Source: Apostichopus japonicus (taxonomy: Eukaryota; Echinodermata; Holothuroidea; Aspidochirotida; Stichopodidae). From it: a stretch of 64,000 nucleotides of DNA. Location of the stretch: assembly GCF_037975245.1 (NCBI RefSeq), contig NC_092572.1, positions 5,041,501 to 5,105,500 of the forward strand, given 5' to 3'. The translations under genes and the position numbers were made by a program. Shown one piece after another: positions 61,401 to 64,000 of this stretch. Every line of letters begins with the position of its first letter. Position 1 is the first letter of the stretch. The notes beneath the pieces were generated by a model that saw only the letters and a program-made list of their open reading frames with translations, ran no database searches and was not told the origin of the DNA.

Positions 61401-61489
61401 TTGCCATAATTCTTATGTAGTCCTCTGACATCGATAGCTGGAGGTCTATTCGAAAATGACCCCTCTCCGTTTTGATCACTGTCATTCAT
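35113..61489 (-). CDS. Gene model: ABCH-type (ABCG20/23-like) ABC half transporter, 20 exons
   Basis: Exons in reading order (complement): 61341-61489, 53358-53517, 52753-52907, 51278-51385, 50254-50347, 49199-49273, 48688-48750, 46325-46475, 45467-45563, 43362-43539, 42518-42621, 41509-41579, 40948-40997, 40211-40276, 39407-39477, 38966-39054, 37650-37753, 36730-36889, 35661-35765, 35113-35219. They total 2157 nt, or 718 residues, all GT-AG and in frame. The nucleotide-binding domain comes first: Walker [10 protein letters not shown] 55-63, Q-loop Gln103, signature LSGGQ 154-158, Walker B LLILDE 174-179, His212 switch. Then the membrane domain: TM1 about 352-372, a long extracellular loop to about 531, and five more helices to the end. 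The order, one NBD plus one TMD, and the [11 protein letters not shown] block fit the ABCH / Dictyostelium ABCG20-like group, which dimerises at membranes. The substrate is unknown. Family placement is from recognition, not a database search. Confidence 0.92.
35661..35765 (-). CDS. ABC transporter exon 19
   Basis: It encodes [20 protein letters not shown], then [16 protein letters not shown], the conserved extracellular loop before the last helix (WP-E/Q-G-P and LPxTYA motifs). Acceptor TTTGACAG, donor GTAAGA. Confidence 0.93.
35766..36729 (-). other. ABC intron 18 with a decayed partial copy of exon 18
   Basis: 36550-36600 in reverse complement resembles the 3' end of exon 18 and its donor (CCTTCTATCCCAT..TGAGTGTGGA) but with a broken reading (LLSG becomes LLRS) and no GT at the exact junction. 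There is a poly-G run near 35959. The remainder shows nothing recognisable. Confidence 0.65.
36730..36889 (-). CDS. ABC transporter exon 18: TM4-TM5 region
   Basis: It encodes [20 protein letters not shown], then [20 protein letters not shown] and [14 protein letters not shown]. The GLCGMxFGxxISAxCDNE and LGSFYPxxLLSG blocks are hallmarks of the ABC-2 domain in ABCG20/ABCH proteins. Acceptor TTTACCGTAG, donor GTGAGT. Confidence 0.95.
37392..37428. repeat. (TA)n microsatellite
   Basis: A short pure TA tract inside ABC intron 17. Confidence 0.9.
37650..37753 (-). CDS. ABC transporter exon 17: TM3
   Basis: It encodes [20 protein letters not shown], then [15 protein letters not shown], one amphipathic stretch plus a transmembrane helix. 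Acceptor TCTTGTAG, donor GTAAGA. A 26-bp sequence covering the acceptor and first 13 exon bases is repeated 320 bp upstream in the intron. Confidence 0.93.
37767..37862. repeat. (GACA/GATA)n tetranucleotide repeat
   Basis: Interspersed GACAGACA and GATAGATA repeats directly abut the exon 17 acceptor on one side and the U2-like insertion on the other. Confidence 0.9.
37864..38047 (-). mobile_element. U2 snRNA-headed insertion with 16-bp target duplication
   Basis: The reverse complement begins CGGCCTTTTGGCTAAGATCA, then TGTGTAGTATCTGTTC, matching U2 snRNA from about nucleotide 10 to 45, including the branch-site-binding GTAGTA. After that it leaves U2 entirely, with GC-rich hairpins (GCCCAGG..CCTGGGC near the 3' end, CCC TTTCG AGGGG). 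AGATTGACAGATAGAT flanks both sides (37848-37863, 38048-38063). A retroposed SINE with an snRNA head is the best reading; a bona fide U2 gene is excluded by the 3' part. Confidence 0.75.
38966..39054 (-). CDS. ABC transporter exon 16: TM2 and ERKEG motif
   Basis: It encodes [20 protein letters not shown], then [10 protein letters not shown]. The helix followed by E-R-K-E-G-x-x-D-R-S is diagnostic for this transporter group. Acceptor CTCCACAG, donor GTAAGA. Confidence 0.96.
39407..39477 (-). CDS. ABC transporter exon 15
   Basis: It encodes [20 protein letters not shown] and VVLT, the conserved FxDFxAPG end of the large extracellular loop leading into TM2. Acceptor TTTGACAG, donor GTAAGA. Confidence 0.94.
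40211..40276 (-). CDS. ABC transporter exon 14
   Basis: A 22-codon exon encoding [20 protein letters not shown] and VY, part of the extracellular loop. Acceptor TTTGTCAG, donor GTAAGT. Both ends are in phase 0. Confidence 0.9.
40948..40997 (-). CDS. ABC transporter exon 13
   Basis: A 50-nt exon encoding [17 protein letters not shown], part of the extracellular loop. Acceptor TGTGTTCAG, donor GTAAAT. Small, but it bridges exon phases exactly (phase 1 in, 0 out). Confidence 0.88.
41509..41579 (-). CDS. ABC transporter exon 12
   Basis: It encodes [20 protein letters not shown], then LDMS, with an N-glycosylation sequon (NST) on the extracellular loop. Acceptor TTTTTGATAG, donor GTAAGT. Confidence 0.9.
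42065..42460 (-). mobile_element. 5'-truncated LINE tail, copy C (reverse transcriptase C-terminus)
   Basis: A 100-codon frame (complement 42155-42457) reads [20 protein letters not shown] ... [20 protein letters not shown], the recognisable C-terminal end of CR1/L2-type non-LTR retrotransposon ORF2. It is followed by a GGCGCTATATAAATT tail and TTATTATTATCATTA. It sits in ABC intron 11 in the sense orientation of the gene. Confidence 0.85.
42518..42621 (-). CDS. ABC transporter exon 11
   Basis: It encodes [20 protein letters not shown], then [14 protein letters not shown]. The WGxIHFxxNYSxAL block is conserved in ABCG20/ABCH loops. Acceptor TTTTCACAG, donor GTAATT. Confidence 0.93.
43021..43340 (+). 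mobile_element. tRNA-derived SINE with LINE-like tail
   Basis: The head has a tRNA-like A box (TGGCCAATTGGCTAAGG) and B box (GGTTCGATTCC). The body contains CCTTGGGCAAGATGCTTTAC, CTCACTTGCCTCTC and GTTAAATGGGTACCTG. The tail TGTAAAGCGCTTTGAGA ... GCACGATATATAAAT and (TTA)n resembles the 3' ends of the LINE copies here, as expected for a SINE moved by LINE machinery. Confidence 0.85.
43362..43539 (-). CDS. ABC transporter exon 10: TM1
   Basis: It encodes [20 protein letters not shown], then G and the first part of the large extracellular loop ([20 protein letters not shown]...). Acceptor TTGCTAG, donor GTAGGG. The acceptor with its first ~25 exon bases is present a second time 90 bp upstream. 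Confidence 0.93.
43514..43694 (-). repeat. Two-copy ~90-bp tandem duplication covering the exon 10 acceptor
   Basis: The block GTATGAGAAACTGGAAGGCA, then AGACCCCTAGCAACAGAAAG (plus strand) and its AGGTGTATTTGTTGAA end occurs at 43514-43603 and 43604-43694. Both contain the acceptor and the first codons (GLAFQFL) of exon 10. Confidence 0.92.
43775..44168 (-). mobile_element. 5'-truncated LINE tail, copy B
   Basis: A 79-codon frame (complement 43865-44104) encodes [20 protein letters not shown], then [20 protein letters not shown], a non-LTR reverse-transcriptase C-terminus. The tail is ...GGTGCTATATAAGTCTCATTT and (TTA)n. Similar sequence may resume past 44483, suggesting interruption by the fold-back element. 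Confidence 0.8.
44179..44482. mobile_element. Fold-back element with ~65-bp inverted ends
   Basis: The left arm (44179-44243: GCACGCTAT..AAAAGTTTCTTGAGATTATG, TAATCGACCTGCC, GGTCGTAAA) is matched by the reverse complement of the right arm (44413-44480: GCACGCTAT..CAAAAGTTTTGTGATTACCT, AATCAACCTGCC, GGTCGTAAA). The middle is non-coding. Confidence 0.75.
44486..45466. other. ABC intron 9, remainder
   Basis: It begins with likely LINE copy B remnants (to about 44600). Further on I see no gene or clear repeat. A poly-G run is near 45052. Confidence 0.4.
45467..45563 (-). CDS. ABC transporter exon 9: lead-in to TM1
   Basis: It encodes [20 protein letters not shown], then [13 protein letters not shown]. 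The amphipathic segment ending K-x-x-R-x-P-G before TM1 is typical of ABC-2 exporters. Acceptor CTTTGTAG, donor GTAAGG. Confidence 0.92.
46274..46304. promoter_or_regulatory. Perfect 10-bp hairpin 20 nt inside intron 8
   Basis: ATGGGTGGCG at 46274-46283 and CGCCACCCAT at 46295-46304 form a perfect stem with an 11-nt loop, starting about 20 nt downstream of the exon 8 donor on the minus strand. A role in donor choice is speculative. Confidence 0.4.
46325..46475 (-). CDS. ABC transporter exon 8: NBD-TMD linker
   Basis: It encodes a polar, low-conservation linker ([20 protein letters not shown]..., [20 protein letters not shown]) between the nucleotide-binding and membrane domains. Acceptor TTTTTTAG, donor GTACGT. 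Phase 0 in, phase 1 out. Assigned because the phases and position fit, not because of family motifs. Confidence 0.82.
46560..47455. repeat. 35-bp minisatellite, about 25 copies
   Basis: The unit GGTTACATACCTATAATATA then TAACATACACTATGC repeats every 35 bp with substitutions. On the minus strand it contains ATAGGTATGTAAC, a donor-like string, but it copies no known exon of this gene. Confidence 0.95.
48161..48574. mobile_element. TTAA-flanked MITE with 15-bp TIRs
   Basis: TTAA at 48161-48164 and 48571-48574 flanks inverted ends GGCCCTGTCACACTA and TAGTGTGACCGGGCC; similarity continues inward for over 50 bp (TATTCGGAATACTATCCGATTT against its inverted partner). It contains TGACGTCA at 48400-48407. 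No coding sequence. It lies in ABC intron 7. Confidence 0.85.
48688..48750 (-). CDS. ABC transporter exon 7
   Basis: A 21-codon exon encoding [20 protein letters not shown] and M. The (S/T)LE-x-VFLKLC motif closes the nucleotide-binding domain in this family. Acceptor TTTCTACAG, donor GTAAGT. Confidence 0.94.
48775..49020. repeat. Short degenerate tandem repeats upstream of exon 7
   Basis: About 20-bp units (AGACAACAATATATGTAAT) at 48775-48915, then 10-bp units (ACTATAAGTA) at 48920-49015. Non-coding. Confidence 0.8.
49199..49273 (-). CDS. ABC transporter exon 6
   Basis: It encodes [20 protein letters not shown] and LHQTP, the strand following the H-loop (x-x-GL-MRxGxLLxEssP). Acceptor TTTTACAAG, donor GTAAGT. 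Phase 0 at both ends. Confidence 0.92.
50071..50170 (+). repeat. Hammerhead/Penelope-like motif, copy
   Basis: CTGAAGA (50076-50082), a small ATCC..GGAT stem (50085-50097) and GAAA (50099-50102) then CGTCAGGCC have the box order of a minimal hammerhead ribozyme. The following ~60 bp (..CACAGGCTCT..GGATAAGCAGTTTG, CTAACAGTTTT) also follow the motif at 7006. Catalytic activity is unproven. Confidence 0.4.
50254..50347 (-). CDS. ABC transporter exon 5: H-loop
   Basis: It encodes [20 protein letters not shown], then [11 protein letters not shown], with the switch histidine at residue 212. Acceptor ATTTCAG, donor GTAAGG. Phase 2 in, 0 out. Confidence 0.95.
50891..51075. repeat. Inverted pair of hammerhead/Penelope-like motifs
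   Basis: CCATCCTGGTAGGATCTTCT and TCAG at 50908-50931 face the opposite-oriented CTGATGATCCTAGCAGGATC at 50978-50997. The second has a canonical CTGATGA box but CAAAG instead of GAAAC. An old, degenerate relative of the 6555-7075 element. Confidence 0.4.
51278..51385 (-). CDS. ABC transporter exon 4: signature and Walker B
   Basis: It encodes [20 protein letters not shown], then [19 protein letters not shown] signature, Walker B with catalytic glutamate 179, and D-loop. Acceptor CTCCATCAG, donor GTAAGT. Confidence 0.97.
51660..52770 (-). repeat. ~51-bp minisatellite carrying the exon 3 splice donor (about 22 copies)
   Basis: On the minus strand the unit is GGTTCCTTAATAAAGAATCT, then TATGTATGTGTGATTCAGAC and TGCCACACAAA. 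Exon 3 itself ends GGCTCCTTAATAAAGAATCT and CAG, followed by donor GTATGTATGATTCAGACTGC, so the array is an amplified copy of the exon end plus intron start. Since 51 is divisible by three, long spurious frames arise. Confidence 0.95.
52753..52907 (-). CDS. ABC transporter exon 3
   Basis: It encodes [20 protein letters not shown], then [20 protein letters not shown] and [11 protein letters not shown], joining Gln103 of the Q-loop to the signature motif. Acceptor TTTACAAAG, donor GTATGT. The donor is followed by the array of its own copies. Confidence 0.93.
53358..53517 (-). CDS. ABC transporter exon 2: Walker A
   Basis: It encodes [20 protein letters not shown], then [20 protein letters not shown] and [13 protein letters not shown]. 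Acceptor ATACTATAG, donor GTAATT. Phase 2 in, 0 out. Confidence 0.97.
53666..55547. mobile_element. 1.9-kb non-autonomous DNA element with CAGG..CCTG ends
   Basis: Starts CAGGTGCGTATCCAGG and ends CCTGGATACGCGCCTG, inverted repeats of about 15 bp, with TAAAC duplicated outside both ends (53661-53665, 55548-55552). It contains purine-rich sequence, a copy of the 1978-2354 element, and GTACGCTTCGCGCCAA and GGTGGCGCT blocks repeated at 54290-54320 and 55462-55495. No transposase frame was recognised, so it is composite and non-autonomous. Confidence 0.7.
54498..54882. mobile_element. Inverted-repeat element, copy 2, nested
   Basis: Reverse-orientation match to 1978-2354: GTAACGACTTTACCCGAAAA and ATATAACC near 54506, TCGGTTATTACCTCGCATGT near 54596, and AGGAGCCCCTGCCTCCTACG at its right end. 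It lies inside the 53666-55547 element. Confidence 0.65.
55653..56085 (+). mobile_element. TTAA-flanked MITE, copy 2
   Basis: TTAA flanks at 55653-55656 and 56082-56085. Closely matches 21903-22269 but about 66 bp longer because an internal block (CACTTCTGTTACACCTCATT.. to CGTTTCTTTTT) is tandemly duplicated. Confidence 0.78.
56835..56935 (-). mobile_element. tRNA-like sequence (Ser/Leu-type head of a SINE)
   Basis: The reverse complement begins GGTGCTGTGGCCGAGTGGAT (A box) and later has TTGGGTTCGATTCCAAGCC (B box) with about 55 nt between, as in class II tRNAs. A good acceptor stem is not visible (GGTGCTG against AAGCCGAG), so a SINE head or pseudo-tRNA is more likely than a gene. Confidence 0.55.
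57685..57735 (-). repeat. Hammerhead/Penelope-like motif, copy
   Basis: Plus strand reads GGCCTGACATTTCGATCCTA, then CAGTAGCAGGATCTTCACAA, the reverse complement of the GAAGATCCTGCTA..GGATCGAAA motif seen at 50071. Confidence 0.4.
60372..60749 (-). mobile_element. TTAA-flanked MITE, copy 3 (reverse)
   Basis: Reverse-orientation match to 21903-22269. The 5' TTAA is at 60746-60749; the other end (TTCAA at 60372-60376) is mutated. Internal differences are spread along the copy, so it is older than or separate from the other two. Confidence 0.72.
61341..61489 (-). CDS. ABC transporter exon 1: start of the protein
   Basis: The ATG at 61487-61489 (context AAAATGA) begins [20 protein letters not shown], then [20 protein letters not shown] and LQMQVPQGV, the start of an ABC domain with the A-loop tyrosine in KNYG. 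Donor GTAAGT. An ATG 7 codons upstream is not visible in frame before the acceptor at 61549. Confidence 0.93.
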
Positions 61490-61548
61490 TTTGCAAAGGG
61501 ATAAAAAGGATGGTTCTCTTCAGCAATGACAACTCTTTCAGACTGAAC
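61490..61548 (-). other. ABC transporter 5' UTR, exon part before the start codon
   Basis: A strong acceptor (CACTATTACAG) ends at 61549 on the minus strand, so the start-codon exon probably begins at 61548. A good donor (AACT|GTAAGT) ending at 62207 could mark the upstream non-coding exon. The cap site is not visible. Confidence 0.5.
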
Positions 61549-63311
61549 CTGTAATAGTGATAATATGAATAATTCTATCAATTTGATCTTGTCAATTTTT
61601 GCACTGATTAAACTAACGAACATGTACTTCAGTCCTACACAGGACAAGCAGTATCACTATGCAGATCTGGTCAAATAAGCAACTACTGCTTGTGGTTAAA
61701 ATGCGATAAATGCATAATATCCTTTAAAGTCTCAATTGCTTCTTGGTGTGGACATTTTCAGCGGGAGCCTTTGAAGCACACAGGGGACATAAACAAAAAT
61801 ATTTGTTTCCCATAGTCCCTTTAACTTGTACAAAGTTGGTAACTTGTTGGCTGAAATGCATTCACTTTCTATTTCACCTCACGACGTTACACTACAGTCT
61901 AACAAACTCCTAGCCTGATGCCTTAGAATTACTAGGCCTAGTAGTAGTAGGCCTAGTACTGCCGTTGATACTAGTTATAGGCCAACACACTGTAGTGTAA
62001 AGTAAATAGCCGATGTCGCGAATCTAGTTTCGTTGTGTTTATCTTTGGTTATCACCGAACAGTTTCTTAGTGGAACGGTTAATATAATAAACGATGGACT
62101 GTGTATTTCACATTATTTATATGCACTCCACTTAGTCAACCAACAAGTGTCTTGTTCGGGAGACTTGCTTTTCTCGAAAATTATTTAAGGTAAGTATTGT
62201 ACTTACAGTTACACACAATCTTGTTAGTAGTCCTAGTTTCAGGTCGAGCCCGGTTATGTCGTCTGCTATCGTCTCACATGATATACGTACTTTCCTGTAA
62301 CAAAAAGAACCTCACCTAATCGATGGCGCCCAAGCTGATCTATTTTACTGAGACCATGGATTCTGATACTAGGCGACCTCCTCAAGCCTAATGTAATCAT
62401 TCGAAAGACTCACATTATCGTAATAAGCTCGGTTTTTCGAATATTTTTTTCAAATTGAAAAGCTATTTTTTTCAAGTCGGTAAGAGAGAGAGTTTCTCGA
62501 AAAAAAAAACTGTTTTTTGCTCGATAAAAAAAACAGTTTTTAATTAGTCAATAAACTGAATTTTAGTATCGCAAAACTTGTCGATAAAAAAATAGTTTGA
62601 CTTACAAAATAATGTTAACTTTTGTTAAAAAATTGCCAGCATATTAACTCTTTGGGTCAAGGAACCTAGTTTTAACATTTAGGTATCTATCACCACTATA
62701 GTAGCCATCTTTAAGTGGGTAATTGCCAGTGGGCATGGGCGGCGATCATGGGGGGATACTATATCCCCCACCAATATTTTAGGTGGGGGATTAGTATCTC
62801 ATACCCCCCCCTTTTTGGTGGCATAGTTTTTGGGGGACTATAAATAGAAAAAAATGCGTGAGATTATTTATCTTAATCATATTTGGCGGTGGCTAAAACT
62901 TCATCCAACACATGCTGCATGAGGTAAATAACACTTCGTGGACGTTTCTTTGACCTGTGACCGTATAGCAACTTGTCACTCATGATTATTATCATCATAT
63001 GCATGTCTGTACAACTCTTTGTGTATGAGTGTAAATACGTCACAATCATACATATGATCCACATCCACGATATGGGTTCACTGTGTTTCCATGGCCTGTT
63101 TCCGACTACAAGGTTTCTAACCGCAGGCGCTTAACCAAGGGGGTGGAGGCGAAGGCGGCAACCCTTGAGCATATTTTTTTTTTTTTATGATTTGGTTAGT
63201 AATTTCAAAATAGAAAATAGATGTAACTTACAAGGCCTGGGAAGTGCCATTTCCAGCGATCTGGAAGGCATTTTCGGCCAAAATTTTCTTTTACGCTTCG
63301 CGCCAACATAT

Positions 63312-63315
<4 letters not shown>

Positions 63316-63352
<37 letters not shown>

Positions 63353-63372
63353 CCTATATATATATATAGGCC

Positions 63373-63400
<28 letters not shown>
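63316..63400. repeat. (TA)n / (CA)n microsatellite
   Basis: ACACACACATATATA.. with AGGCCTATATATATAT interruptions; it forms the tail of the adjacent reverse SINE-like element. Confidence 0.9.
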
Positions 63401-63403
<3 letters not shown>

Positions 63404-63630
63404 GAAAATCGTAATGAGTTGGAAAATCAAGAACAGTGAAAACACTTCCAGCCTCCACCGGTATTCGAACCCGGGCCTCCCGCTTTGTACGCGAACACCC
63501 TAACCAACTAAGCCATGGACGCTGATTGTATGTGCAGAGGTTCTAAACCGGTCAGGAAGGTCGTAATTCCACTGTAGGCGTTTGTCACCTGTATCGAACA
63601 ATACCAGTTCTATTTTCGGTGAAATATTTT
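63395..63630 (-). mobile_element. SINE-like element with tRNA-like A and B boxes (copy 2)
   Basis: The reverse complement has CGTCCATGGCTTAGTTGGTT and AGGGTG (A box), then CCCGGGTTCGAATACCGG (B box), much better preserved than in the copy at 20740-20998. Homology to that copy continues ~110 bp 5' (GTGACAAACGCCTACAGTGG, AATTACGACC) and to the TA-rich tail. Confidence 0.72.
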
Positions 63631-64000
63631 GCCTTTTTCACGAATATATATATCACGAAGCGCGTGAACAATTTTGGGGATGAAAGTTGCTACGCGCCTG
63701 CACCCAAGGAAATGTCCCCCCCCCCAAAAAAAAAATCGCCGCCCCTGCCCGTGGGGAAGTTATAAAAAAGAAGCTTAAACAAAGGCTGAGTCCCTTTCGG
63801 AGACTAATCTATTCACGCAATGTTTTTTCTTCTATAGTCCTAAACAGGGATTTCGGAAGAATCTGAGTGGGTTGGTCTGGCAGTACAAACTTCAAGAGAC
63901 TGTTGCCAGGTTACATGATTTCAGCCTGGGTGAGGGGTATACTCTTCTCCCAAATGACACTCCCGGGCGCAAAGTCATATATACTACCAACAAGCTATCT

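Larger units (their letters stand above)
62731..63750. mobile_element. ~1-kb TIR element with nested SINE-like copy
   Basis: The left end GGGCATGGGCGGCGAT (62731-62746) and the reverse complement of 63735-63750 (GGGCAGGGGCGGCGAT) match in 15 of 16 bases. Inside are a block also found at 54150-54310 (GTGCCATTTCCAGCGATCTG and ACGCTTCGCGCCAAC) and the reverse tRNA-like element at 63395-63630. No target duplication is clear and no transposase is visible. Confidence 0.65.

Overview
The window is AT-rich animal genomic DNA with intron-containing genes, long introns full of minisatellites, and many short dispersed transposon remnants. It is not bacterial: the open frames are short and GT-AG splicing is needed to build proteins. 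A divergent 5S rRNA copy that looks echinoderm-like, an ABCH-type transporter and tRNA-derived SINEs suggest an invertebrate deuterostome. An echinoderm, perhaps a sea cucumber, is my best guess, but the species is inferred.

Two convergent genes could be rebuilt exon by exon with consistent phases. Gene 1 (+ strand, start codon 5753, stop 31538, 17 coding exons, 804 residues in my model) encodes a single-pass cell-surface protein: signal peptide, six Ig-like domains, one fibronectin type III domain, a transmembrane helix and a short tail with an NPxY motif. Gene 2 (- strand, start codon 61489, stop 35113, 20 coding exons, 718 residues) encodes an ABCH / 'ABCG20/23-like' half transporter with the nucleotide-binding domain first and the membrane domain second. 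The two stops are 3.6 kb apart, tail to tail.

Layout: 1-5500 intergenic, with one inverted-repeat element and a (TA)n tract; 5530-5752 promoter and 5' UTR of gene 1; 5753-31538 gene 1; 31539-35112 3' UTRs and intergenic sequence with a LINE tail; 35113-61489 gene 2; 61490-62330 its likely 5' UTR and promoter; 62330-64000 intergenic, with a nested inverted-repeat element.

The most striking pattern is that tandem repeats repeatedly include splice junctions. Four long minisatellites carry many copies of a real junction: gene 1 exon 5 acceptor x8, exon 10 donor x13, exon 14 donor x16, and gene 2 exon 3 donor about x22. Gene 2 shows three smaller cases at the exon 10 acceptor, exon 17 acceptor and exon 18 donor. 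Other items are a U2 snRNA-headed insertion with a 16-bp target-site duplication, a 5S rRNA relic, a three-copy TTAA-flanked MITE family, several other TIR elements, LINE tails, and SINEs with tRNA-like promoter boxes. I see no complete autonomous transposon, CRISPR array or operon.
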